Below, one piece after another: positions 25,617-34,979 of a stretch of 64,000 nucleotides of DNA (within the stretch, counting starts at the first letter, position 1; each line of letters opens with the position of its first letter). The position numbers were made by a program, and so were the translations under genes. Source of the stretch: Crocinitomicaceae bacterium. Its GTDB lineage: Bacteria; Bacteroidota; Bacteroidia; Flavobacteriales_D; Crocinitomicaceae. Location: NCBI GenBank assembly GCA_030730025.1, contig JANQWC010000028.1, positions 1-64,000 of the forward strand, given 5' to 3'. The notes below the pieces were generated by a model that saw nothing but the letters and a program-made list of their open reading frames with translations, ran no database searches and was not told the DNA's origin.

Positions 25617-28349
25617 CTAGCGAATAACGTGGATCATGCCTGTTTTGACTGTTTTACCGTCGGTGTCTTTGTCTTTGAACCAAGCCTTCCAAGAATAGGT
25701 GCCCGGCTGCACTTTCATGCCGTTGTAATAGCCGTCCCAGAATCCTTTGGTGTCGTAGGTTTCCCAGATGACTTCGCCCCAGCGGTTAAAGATTTCTAAA
25801 TGGAAGTTTTCGAAGTCGATGCCCTCTACATAGAAAGACCAAACTTGGTTGTGTTCGTCGTCATCCGGTGTAAAAGCAGTTGGCGCATAGAAAATGACAT
25901 CAGCTACCACATCGATATCAATTGTAATGGAATCTGAACAGCCATCTACGGTGGTGACGGTAAGCATAATTGGATAAGAACCCATTACTCCTTCAGGGTA
26001 GGTAATCATGGCGCTAGAACCTGTACTTACAATGTTTGTAGAACCTGGAGAAGACCAGTTGTATTGCGCAATATTACCCATAGAGACGTCGTTGGTTTGT
26101 ACCGTTGTTTCAAACCAAGTAACAGGGTTTTTAGAGATGGTGAAGTTCGCCGTTGGGTTGTCGGTAACCGTGAGGAGGTCGTCGAAGAAGCCGTTGTAAA
26201 TACAGCCGTGTACTGAAGTCATGACAACAGATAAGTCGTAGACGCCGGGTTGTACAATGGTATGAAGGAGGTCGTCTTGGTTGGGAACCGTAAAGCTGTC
26301 GCCGTTAGAGAAGAGGTAAGACGTGCTAGAGATGTCTTGGCTGTTGCTAGACATATTGTGCAATTGAAAATCGCCTGGCGTACAAATTTGGTTGTCAACG
26401 GCTGTGATCACAGGGATGATTTCTAATGGGAAGATGATGGTCATGCACTCGGTAGTGGTTGGCGAACCACAAGCCTCGCTGAGGGTAACACAATAAACCG
26501 TACCGGAGTTGATTGGGTCTACGGTGATGCTTGTGCCATTGCCAACAGGAATGCCATCTTCAGTCCAAGAGAAGGTGTAGGCGCTAGAACCGCCTGCGCC
26601 GATTGCAGAAAGTAAAATACTGGCCTCAGAACAAATCATGGTGTCTTGGGTCAAGAAGGTGATGTCTAGTGGGCTCGGTTGGTTGATGTTCACTGAAATG
26701 GTTTGGATACAACCGTTGGCGTCTGTCACGGTACAAGTGTGCAGCCCAGCACCGAGGTCGAGCGCTGTGGCAGCCAAAGAGGCTGAGATGTCCCAATCAA
26801 AAGTGTAAGGCGCAGTACCCAATTGCACATCGATAGTGGCTTCGCCATTTGCAACGGTGTAGCAATCGGCGTCTGCAACGTTGATGGCGCTCAGTACCAT
26901 GGCAGGAACTTCGGCAATGGTGACGTAAATGGTATCTGAACATCCTGTGGTGTTAGAGGCATAGCACCAATAATTACCAGCACTCAGCCCTGTTGCGGTT
27001 TGGGATGTTTGACCGTTGCTCCATTCGTAGGTAATGACACCTGTGGCAGGTGTGACGTTAGCGGTGGCGGTGCCGTCGTTGCCGCCTATGCAAGAAACGA
27101 GGGTGGTGGTGGCGGTAAATGAGGCGGGTGTGTCGCTAATAACTGCTGTGGCAGTTGCGCTACAACCGTTGCCATCTATTTGGGTAACCGTGTAGGTGCC
27201 TGCAAAAAGGTTGTTGATCGGGTTGCCTACAATGGCACCTGGGTTCCAGGTGTAGGTACAAGGAGTGGGTGAGCCTGCGCCAGGAATAGCCGTTGCACTA
27301 CCAACACCCTGTGTACAGACATCTGGTAGGGTAGTGGTGGTGACGGATGGTGTGGCGCGTGTGATCCAGGTGGTGTCTTGGGTAATGGAGCCAATGCTGG
27401 TTCCGCATGCAGCACCAGATAAGAAGTAGCCAGTGGTGCCTGGAGGTACGATATTGACATTGAGGGTTCCGTTGTTGTACGGGAAGGTTTGACCGTTGGT
27501 GTTGGCCCAAACAAAATTACTTCCTGGGCTATTGACCATGACGTAAGGAATTTGAGACATTGTATAGGAAGCTGTATTGCTTGGCGAGGTCGGTAAGAAT
27601 CTGCGGCCATCTTGGTTGGCGCCCCAAACAGTGTTGTTGCGACCTGGCGTGATGTGTGCAGTAGGCATTGGCATGTTGTTCTCGGAGCCTTGGATGGCCA
27701 AACCGCTGTTCCATCCAGTACAAATGGGTTTGTTGCCAATGTGTAATTCGAAAATATTGGAGGTTTCGTACATGACAATAGCCATGTAGTTACACTGCGA
27801 CGTACAGCTAAACATCATGATGTTTTTGTACAAAACAACAAATTTTCTGTTTGGAGCTGTTCCAATGGTTTGGTATTGAATTTGGCCACCCAAAGACGGA
27901 TTGATGTCTTGGTAGGTGAGCATGATGGTATTTTTGGCAGCAGCAAACCCTGCATTGGGCAAGGTGCCTACGCCATTCAAGGCCCAAGGGCAGTAGCCGC
28001 CTGCATTGGCCAAGTTAAATGAAACGAGGCCGTTGGATCCGATCACACATTGTGTGTAGGTATTGCCATAAAAACTAAATGGAAAGCCAATTGCCACACT
28101 GCCCGACCAAGAGTCGTCTGAAAGCTGTACATTGGTTGGGGCGTTGAGGTAGAGGCCTGCAGCTGTTCCTGGGGTTGTACCGGCATTACAGTTGTTGATA
28201 ATGACAGCCTGCCCTGGGCAAACGGTTGCATCTTGCCCCAAACATAAGGTAACTGGCCCTTGGGCAAGTGTATTCGTGGCATTCAGTAATGAAAGGGCAA
28301 GAAATAAAATGCCTGAAAGCGTAGCGAGTAAAGTTGATTTTATTTTCAT
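25617..28349 (-). CDS. Large secreted protein with SprB-like repeats and T9SS type-B C-terminus
   Basis: The protein is about 910 aa from ATG 28349 (MKIKST). The ORF track starts 14 codons earlier at a non-ATG codon. It has an N-terminal signal peptide ending near TLAQ. A large N-terminal domain is followed by tandem SprB/PKD-like beta repeats (for example GGNDGTATANVTPATGVITY). The C-terminus is the gliding-motility-associated type-B sorting domain (FYAPTAFTPDDDEHN, FNRWGEVIWE, WDGYYNG, VQPGTYSWKAWFKD). It is expected to be exported by type IX secretion to the cell surface, as an adhesin or structural protein. Confidence 0.9.
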   Translation of the reverse strand: MKIKSTLLATLSGILFLALSLLNATNTLAQGPVTLCLGQDATVCPGQAVIINNCNAGTTPGTAAGLYLNAPTNVQLSDDSWSGSVAIGFPFSFYGNTYTQCVIGSNGLVSFNLANAGGYCPWALNGVGTLPNAGFAAAKNTIMLTYQDINPSLGGQIQYQTIGTAPNRKFVVLYKNIMMFSCTSQCNYMAIVMYETSNIFELHIGNKPICTGWNSGLAIQGSENNMPMPTAHITPGRNNTVWGANQDGRRFLPTSPSNTASYTMSQIPYVMVNSPGSNFVWANTNGQTFPYNNGTLNVNIVPPGTTGYFLSGAACGTSIGSITQDTTWITRATPSVTTTTLPDVCTQGVGSATAIPGAGSPTPCTYTWNPGAIVGNPINNLFAGTYTVTQIDGNGCSATATAVISDTPASFTATTTLVSCIGGNDGTATANVTPATGVITYEWSNGQTSQTATGLSAGNYWCYASNTTGCSDTIYVTIAEVPAMVLSAINVADADCYTVANGEATIDVQLGTAPYTFDWDISASLAATALDLGAGLHTCTVTDANGCIQTISVNINQPSPLDITFLTQDTMICSEASILLSAIGAGGSSAYTFSWTEDGIPVGNGTSITVDPINSGTVYCVTLSEACGSPTTTECMTIIFPLEIIPVITAVDNQICTPGDFQLHNMSSNSQDISSTSYLFSNGDSFTVPNQDDLLHTIVQPGVYDLSVVMTSVHGCIYNGFFDDLLTVTDNPTANFTISKNPVTWFETTVQTNDVSMGNIAQYNWSSPGSTNIVSTGSSAMITYPEGVMGSYPIMLTVTTVDGCSDSITIDIDVVADVIFYAPTAFTPDDDEHNQVWSFYVEGIDFENFHLEIFNRWGEVIWETYDTKGFWDGYYNGMKVQPGTYSWKAWFKDKDTDGKTVKTGMIHVIR

Positions 28350-28484
28350 GTAGCTTTTGTTCTTGTTCGTAGGTACTCCCCTCAAACGCAAATGTGTGCG
28401 GTTGGGTTGCTTTGAGAGTTGTAAAAATAACTACTTTTTTGTCCAAGGTCAAATTTCCGCACCGGGTTTTTATTTACACTTCAA

Positions 28485-28507
28485 ATTAGTGTCATTTTGA
28501 CACTAAT
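28485..28507. promoter_or_regulatory. Perfect 10-bp inverted repeat between T9SS gene and gdhA
   Basis: ATTAGTGTCA, a 3-nt loop (TTT), then TGACACTAAT. It lies in the 240-bp divergent spacer, about 64 bp upstream of the gdhA -33/-7 region start, with no T-run that would make it a terminator. A dimeric regulator site is the simplest guess. The rest of this spacer holds nothing else I can assign apart from the gdhA -7 element. Confidence 0.5.
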
Positions 28508-28548
28508 AAAATGTTGAAAAAAGATGGTCTTTGGACCTTATTTTGGAT

Positions 28549-28556
28549 TATTTTTG
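28549..28556 (+). promoter_or_regulatory. -7 element of gdhA
   Basis: TATTTTTG fits TAnnTTTG, 33 nt before the gdhA ATG. A TTTG at 28530-28533 is a possible -33 element, with slightly short spacing. Confidence 0.45.
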
Positions 28557-28574
28557 CCCAAGTTTACAAACTAA

Positions 28575-29945
<1,371 letters not shown>

Positions 29946-29968
29946 GACCAACAAATATATTTGAATGG

Positions 29969-29996
29969 AAAAGGCCTTCTCTCGAAGGCCTTTTTT
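29969..29996 (+). terminator. gdhA terminator
   Basis: The arms AAAAGGCCTTC and GAAGGCCTTTT around TCTC are followed by a T-run. The T-run merges into the -7 element (TATTTTTG) of the next gene. Confidence 0.85.
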
Positions 29997-30003
29997 ATTT
30001 TTG
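29996..30003 (+). promoter_or_regulatory. -7 element 5 nt before ATG 30009
   Basis: TATTTTTG is formed at the end of the gdhA terminator T-run, with CACGC before the ATG. A near-leaderless transcript is predicted. Confidence 0.4.
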
Positions 30004-30008
30004 CACGC

Positions 30009-30494
30009 ATGTGGTCTCGACTATTTCTTTTTTTATGCCTGTCTACTTTCATGAATCTCCGTGCACAACAGTTTGTTGGCATGGGCGCTTCTTTGCACCG
30101 TTATGATCAGGTGCTGAGTGTGAAAGTGCTGAAGGCATTCGAATTAGGTGGCTTAGGTCTAGATCTTGGTTTTGGAGTTGAACGCAGTTTGCAAGGCGCC
30201 TTGGCACCAGCGGTAGGTCTTTTTTGGATAGATGCGATTTCACAGTATGCATTTAAGAAAACCATGCCCTTTTATTCGTTTCGCTACCAATGCGATATGC
30301 AAAAAACTACTTTTTTAGACCTGCATCAGGGTATTTATGGTGGTGTAGGTTTGGCATTTGGTCCAAAATATGAATGGGGAGTGGCGCTTTTTGCAGGGCT
30401 GGCCATGGAAACCTTATCCGGACTCAGCTATCAAAATAAGCCCATCTTTTTTAATCCGCAGCTGCAGTTACATTACTTTTTATTCCGTGCGTAA
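30009..30494 (+). CDS. Small secreted or outer-membrane hypothetical protein
   Basis: This 161-aa protein starts at ATG 30009 (MWSRLFLFLCLST). The ORF track's earlier start lies inside the gdhA terminator. A signal peptide is probably cleaved near NLRAQ-Q. The mature part alternates hydrophobic and small residues (GGLGLDLGFGVERSL, GGVGLAFGPKYEWGVALFAG) and ends in aromatic Phe-Arg-Ala, suggesting a small beta-barrel or lipocalin-like envelope protein. No known family was recognised. Its end overlaps the next gene by 8 bp. Confidence 0.68.
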   Translation: MWSRLFLFLCLSTFMNLRAQQFVGMGASLHRYDQVLSVKVLKAFELGGLGLDLGFGVERSLQGALAPAVGLFWIDAISQYAFKKTMPFYSFRYQCDMQKTTFLDLHQGIYGGVGLAFGPKYEWGVALFAGLAMETLSGLSYQNKPIFFNPQLQLHYFLFRA

Positions 30495-31293
30495 ATACCC
30501 CAATCATTCGTTTCTTTTTGTGCTGTTGAGCTTTCTCATGTTGGCTTGTCGCAAACAGGAAAGTTATCCTGAAGTGCAGATTTTTGGCCATGCGGGTATG
30601 GGTATGGACATTGGCATGAGCGCTTTTCACGACAATTCCATAGAGTCGATACAATTGGCCTTGAGTTTACCAACCATGGATGGTGTCGAGGTGGATGTGC
30701 GCATGAGTGCAGATGGCACGCTTTGGTTGTATCATGAAAACAAGCTTGAAGCGCACACAGATGGAGCCGGTTGTATTTTTGAAACGAGCGATGCTGAACT
30801 CGAACATTTGCGCTACAAAAGTTTACACCGCGAAAAACTCGCGCGCCTCGATCAAATTTGGCCGTTTCTGCAGCCAGGGCACTTGCTCATTTTAGACCTC
30901 AAACACTGGAACGAATGTACAGCGGGTTATGTTGACATGGAACAATTTAAAGCGGCCCTCTACGAAATTCCCATTCAATATAGAACTCAAATTATTCTTG
31001 ATTCATCCAATCCAAATTGGTTGACCGCCTTGAGTCAAGATTTCAAGGTGGTGTTTTCTACCGTAACTTTTGATGAAGGGCTCAAGCAACTCGAAAAAGT
31101 ACCCGCACTAGCTGGTCTGATGATGCGCAGCAAGGACATCACGGCCGAGCAAATAGCCTATTTGAAAACGCAGGGCAAAGAAAGCTATCTTTTTGAAATG
31201 CGCTCGAGTAAAAAACAAAGGGCCGCTTTACAAAAGCAGCCCTCGGCGATATTAGCTGATGACCCGCGCGGTGCGTTGGTCATTAGGGATTGA
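30487..31293 (+). CDS. Glycerophosphodiester phosphodiesterase-like lipoprotein
   Basis: The protein has 268 aa from GTG 30487 (VRKYPNHS), which overlaps the preceding stop. The ORF track's longer start is out-of-frame coding sequence. A lipoprotein signal ends in FLMLAC. The GDPD fold is visible as FGHAGMG, NSIESIQLAL, GVEVDVRMSADG and LYHENKLE. The canonical HRG and HD catalytic motifs are changed to HAG and HE here. Activity is therefore less certain, although such variants occur in secreted Bacteroidota members. It ends 2 bp from the convergent gcvT. Confidence 0.78.
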   Translation: MRKYPNHSFLFVLLSFLMLACRKQESYPEVQIFGHAGMGMDIGMSAFHDNSIESIQLALSLPTMDGVEVDVRMSADGTLWLYHENKLEAHTDGAGCIFETSDAELEHLRYKSLHREKLARLDQIWPFLQPGHLLILDLKHWNECTAGYVDMEQFKAALYEIPIQYRTQIILDSSNPNWLTALSQDFKVVFSTVTFDEGLKQLEKVPALAGLMMRSKDITAEQIAYLKTQGKESYLFEMRSSKKQRAALQKQPSAILADDPRGALVIRD

Positions 31294-31295
31294 AT

Positions 31296-32378
31296 TTAAG
31301 CCTTGTAAAAAGGCAGTTTTGTCACTTTTGCTTTGATTCCTTTTTCTCTGATTTCGATGAAAATTTCTGAATCGAGTGCGCTGTGTGAGGTGTGCACATA
31401 GCCTAGGCCAATTGCAATTTTCATACTTGGCGACATCGTGCCAGAAGTAACCTTGCCGATCACGGCTCCGCTCGCATCTAAAATAGGGTAGTCGTGGCGT
31501 GGAATACCGCGGTCGATCATTTCAAAAGCAACGAGTTTTCTAGTAACCCCAGCTTCTTTTTGGTCTTTTAAGAATTCGGAGTCTGTGAAATCTTTGGTGA
31601 ATTTGGTGATCCAGCCAAGGCCGGCCTCTAAAGGTGAGGTGCTGTCGTCGATGTCGTTGCCGTATAAGCAAAAGCCCATTTCCAAACGAAGGGTGTCGCG
31701 CGCAGCAAGGCCAATAGGCTTGATGCCCCAGTTGGCGCCGGCGTTAAATACGGCGTCCCAGAGTTTTTCGGCGTCTTCGTTTTTAACGTACACTTCAAAA
31801 CCGCCCGATCCAGTATAACCTGTAGCCGAAACCATCACGTTTTCAATGCCGGCAAAAGTACCGTATTGGAAAGTATAGTAGGTCATGTTGCTCAGGTCAA
31901 TAGCAGTGAGGCTTTGCATGGCTTCTGCAGCTTTCGGGCCTTGAATCGCGAGCAAAGAATAACCATCTGATAAATTTTCCATTTCTACACCGAGGTCGTT
32001 GTGGCTGGCAATCCAGTTCCAGTCTTTTTCGATGTTGGACGCATTGACGACAATAAAGTAAGTTTCGGCGTCGATGCGGTAAATAATGAGGTCGTCTACG
32101 ATACCGCCTTTGCCGTTGGGCATGCAGCTATACTGTGCTTTGCCGTCAAAAAGAACGGAAGCGTCGTTGGTGCATACTTTTTGGATGAGGTCGAGGGCTT
32201 TTGGCCCTTTTAACAAGAACTCACCCATGTGGGAAACATCAAAAACACCCACGCCATTGCGAACGGTGTCGTGTTCGGCATTGACGCCTTCGTACTGTAC
32301 GGGCATGTTATAACCAGCGAAAGGCACCATTTTGGCGCCGAGTTCGATGTGTTTGTGGCTGAGGGCTGTATTTTTCAT
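31296..32378 (-). CDS. gcvT: Aminomethyltransferase (glycine cleavage T protein)
   Basis: T protein moves the aminomethyl carbon from lipoyl-H to tetrahydrofolate. The 360-aa chain has family signatures [24 protein letters not shown], the folate-contact [12 protein letters not shown] and [11 protein letters not shown]. The stop of efp lies 1 bp upstream, so the two are co-transcribed. gcvH and gcvP are not in this window. lpdA at 17.8 kb can supply the L protein. Confidence 0.94.
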   Translation of the reverse strand: MKNTALSHKHIELGAKMVPFAGYNMPVQYEGVNAEHDTVRNGVGVFDVSHMGEFLLKGPKALDLIQKVCTNDASVLFDGKAQYSCMPNGKGGIVDDLIIYRIDAETYFIVVNASNIEKDWNWIASHNDLGVEMENLSDGYSLLAIQGPKAAEAMQSLTAIDLSNMTYYTFQYGTFAGIENVMVSATGYTGSGGFEVYVKNEDAEKLWDAVFNAGANWGIKPIGLAARDTLRLEMGFCLYGNDIDDSTSPLEAGLGWITKFTKDFTDSEFLKDQKEAGVTRKLVAFEMIDRGIPRHDYPILDASGAVIGKVTSGTMSPSMKIAIGLGYVHTSHSALDSEIFIEIREKGIKAKVTKLPFYKA

Positions 32379-32379
32379 G

Positions 32380-32946
32380 TTATCCTTTGACGCGTTCTAC
32401 GTAAACGCCTGTGCGTGTATCAATTTTGATGACCTCACCATTGTCAATAAACAACGGAACGCGTACTTCTGCGCCGGTTGCGATGGTGGCTGGTTTCATC
32501 GAGTTGGTTGCGGTGTCTCCTTTGACGCCTGGCTCGGTGTAGGTTACCTCCGAAATGATATACATCGGAAGCTCCACAACAAGCGGCATTTCTTCTTCGG
32601 CATGGTAAAGGATGTTGACGGTCATTCCCTCTTGCAAGAAACCTGGTTTTTCGACCATTTTGAGCGGGATATTGACTTGCTCAAAAGATTCGTTGTTCAT
32701 GAAAATGTAATTGTCAGACTCTTGGTAGAGGTATTGGTATTCGCGGTTTTCGATGCGAACAGGTTCAATTTTGTGACCTGCCGAGAAGGTGTGGTCAAGG
32801 ACTTTTCCACTTTCAATTTGACGCATTTTGGTGCGTACGAACGCGGGGCCTTTACCGGGCTTCACGTGTTGAAATTCGATAATTTGAAAGAGTTTTTCGT
32901 TGTGCTTGATGCACAAACCGTTGCGGATATCTGCAGTATTTGCCAT
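32380..32946 (-). CDS. efp: Elongation factor P
   Basis: EF-P relieves ribosome stalling at polyproline. The 188-aa length is normal. The conserved loop KPGKGPAF places Lys32 at the tip that is beta-lysylated in E. coli. EpmA and EpmB were not seen, and the modification state is unknown. The C-terminal OB domain ends with the usual [18 protein letters not shown] good promoter lies 21 nt upstream. Confidence 0.96.
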   Translation of the reverse strand: MANTADIRNGLCIKHNEKLFQIIEFQHVKPGKGPAFVRTKMRQIESGKVLDHTFSAGHKIEPVRIENREYQYLYQESDNYIFMNNESFEQVNIPLKMVEKPGFLQEGMTVNILYHAEEEMPLVVELPMYIISEVTYTEPGVKGDTATNSMKPATIATGAEVRVPLFIDNGEVIKIDTRTGVYVERVKG

Positions 32947-32967
32947 AATTCTAATTCAATTTGAGGG

Positions 32968-32997
32968 CAAAGATAGCCGAATTCCTATTGTTATCAA
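32968..32997 (-). promoter_or_regulatory. Promoter of efp-gcvT
   Basis: On the minus strand: TTG, 19-nt spacer, then TATCTTTG. The -7 element ends 21 nt before the efp ATG. The spacing matches the Bacteroidota consensus well. Confidence 0.6.
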
Positions 32998-33032
32998 CAC
33001 ATTTAGTTTATAATTTCCGCCCATCAAGCGAC

Positions 33033-33060
33033 TTGCGAGCGCAATAGATTGTTATTTTTG
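33033..33060 (+). promoter_or_regulatory. Promoter of parE-parC
   Basis: TTG, 17-nt spacer, then TATTTTTG, 25 nt before the parE ATG. Confidence 0.55.
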
Positions 33061-33085
33061 TTTGTTCCAAATTTTGTAAAGCTAC

Positions 33086-34978
33086 ATGGCTGAAAATCAA
33101 TACACCGAAGACAACATACGTTCCTTAGATTGGAAAGAACACATTCGTTTGCGTCCCGGAATGTACATTGGAAAGCTAGGCGATGGCGCTGCGGCTGACG
33201 ACGGTATTTATATCTTGGTCAAAGAAGTAGTCGATAACTGTATCGATGAATTCGTAATGGGCAACGGCAAGCGCATTGACATCAAAGTCAAAGACGGCAA
33301 AGTTTCTGTCCGAGATTATGGCCGCGGGATTCCACTTGGCAAAGTGGTCGAGGTTGTTTCCAAAATGAACACCGGCGGAAAGTACGACTCCAAAGCATTT
33401 AAAAAGTCAGTTGGTCTGAACGGTGTAGGTACAAAGGCAGTCAATGCGCTGTCTTCATATTTCATGCTTTATGCGGTTCGCGACGGCCAAAAAAAGACCG
33501 CTATTTTTGAGCGCGGTGAGCTCGTTTCAGAAACGGCCATAGAAGCCACCGAAGAAGGCAACGGTACCTATGTAGAATTTACCCCAGACGACACCATTTT
33601 CAAGAAGTACGCTTTCAAGACGGCCTACCTCGACAAAATGATGTGGAACTATTGCTACCTCAACAGAGGTTTGTCTATTTATTACAACGGCGAAAAGTTC
33701 AACTCCAAAGATGGTCTCAAAGATTTGCTTGAGAACAACATGGACGGCGATCCGCTTTATCCAATAATGCACCTCGAAGACGACGACATCGAAGTCGCTT
33801 TCACGCACGGCCGCACCTACGGCGAAGACTACTACTCTTTTGTCAATGGCCAGCACACCACACAAGGTGGTACGCACCAAAGCGCATTTAGAGAATCTGT
33901 CGCCAAAGTCATCCGAGATTTTTACAACAAAAACTACGAAGCCTCGGATATCCGTCAGTCTATTGTAGCGGCCATCGCCGTAAAGGTAGTGGAGCCTGTT
34001 TTTGAGTCCCAGACCAAAACCAAGTTGGGTTCTCAAGAAATTGAGCCGGGCGGAAAGTCCATGCGGGCATTCATCAACGACTTTCTCAAAGACAAACTCG
34101 ACAACTACCTGCACCGCAACCCAGATGTTGCCGAAATCATTGAAAAGAAAATCAAGCAATCTGAGCGCGAGCGCAAAGATTTAGCTGGCATCCGCAAATT
34201 AGCCCGCGACCGCTCCAAAAAAGCCAGCTTGCACAACAAAAAGCTGCGCGATTGCCGCACGCACCTCACCGACCTCAAAGACCAGCGCAGAGAAGACACC
34301 ACGCTGTTTATTACAGAAGGTGACTCCGCGAGTGGTTCGATCACGAAGTCTAGAGACGTAAACACGCAGGCGGTGTTCTCGCTGCGAGGTAAGCCGCTCA
34401 ACTGCTACGGCCTCACCAAAAAGGTTGTTTACGAAAACGAAGAGTTCAACCTCATTCAAGCGGCACTAGACATCGAAGAAGACATGGACAACCTGCGCTA
34501 CAACCGCATTGTCATTGCCACCGATGCCGATGTCGACGGTATGCACATCCGCATGCTCCTGCTTACGTTTTTCTTGCAGTTTTTCCCGGATCTTGTCAAG
34601 CGCAACCACGTTTATGTACTGCAAACACCACTTTTCAGGGTGCGCAACAAAAAGAAAACGATTTATTGCTACTCCGAAGACGAACGCCGCGCCGCAATGG
34701 CTGAACTCGGCAAAAATCCGGAAATCACGCGCTTTAAAGGCTTGGGTGAAATCTCGCCAGACGAATTCATTCACTTTATTGGCGAAGACATCCGTCTAGA
34801 GCCCGTGATCCTCACCAAAGACGCCTCCATTGATTCCATCTTGTCATATTTTATGGGTAAAAACACCCCAGAAAGACAAGATTTCATCATCGACAACCTG
34901 CGCGTCGAAAAAGACCTTCCCGAAACCCCAGCGGCCGACACTACAGAAGAAGCAACAACCACCGAATTAGCATCTTAA
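33086..34978 (+). CDS. parE: DNA topoisomerase IV subunit B
   Basis: ATPase subunit of a type IIA topoisomerase. The 630-aa protein has the GHKL ATPase motifs ([32 protein letters not shown]) and the QTKTKLGS loop. The TOPRIM domain carries [11 protein letters not shown] and [17 protein letters not shown]. Length and pairing with the next gene suggest ParE of topoisomerase IV rather than GyrB. A decatenation role is inferred from that assignment. The C-terminal tail is acidic/Thr-rich. parC follows 1 bp later. Confidence 0.92.
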   Translation: MAENQYTEDNIRSLDWKEHIRLRPGMYIGKLGDGAAADDGIYILVKEVVDNCIDEFVMGNGKRIDIKVKDGKVSVRDYGRGIPLGKVVEVVSKMNTGGKYDSKAFKKSVGLNGVGTKAVNALSSYFMLYAVRDGQKKTAIFERGELVSETAIEATEEGNGTYVEFTPDDTIFKKYAFKTAYLDKMMWNYCYLNRGLSIYYNGEKFNSKDGLKDLLENNMDGDPLYPIMHLEDDDIEVAFTHGRTYGEDYYSFVNGQHTTQGGTHQSAFRESVAKVIRDFYNKNYEASDIRQSIVAAIAVKVVEPVFESQTKTKLGSQEIEPGGKSMRAFINDFLKDKLDNYLHRNPDVAEIIEKKIKQSERERKDLAGIRKLARDRSKKASLHNKKLRDCRTHLTDLKDQRREDTTLFITEGDSASGSITKSRDVNTQAVFSLRGKPLNCYGLTKKVVYENEEFNLIQAALDIEEDMDNLRYNRIVIATDADVDGMHIRMLLLTFFLQFFPDLVKRNHVYVLQTPLFRVRNKKKTIYCYSEDERRAAMAELGKNPEITRFKGLGEISPDEFIHFIGEDIRLEPVILTKDASIDSILSYFMGKNTPERQDFIIDNLRVEKDLPETPAADTTEEATTTELAS

Positions 34979-34979
34979 C

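Noticed and set aside
27227-27778. 183-aa minus-strand ORF inside the T9SS type-B gene
   Set aside because: It is an alternate frame of the repeat-rich adhesin gene, and its Pro/Thr/Ser/His-rich composition is typical of a shadow frame.
32332-32964. 210-aa plus-strand ORF antisense to gcvT and efp
   Set aside because: It covers the whole of efp in reverse, has no family resemblance and no promoter.
33527-34159. 210-aa minus-strand ORF inside parE, and a similar one at 36348-36980 inside parC
   Set aside because: Both are long only because of GC-skewed codon use in the sense genes. No motifs are present.
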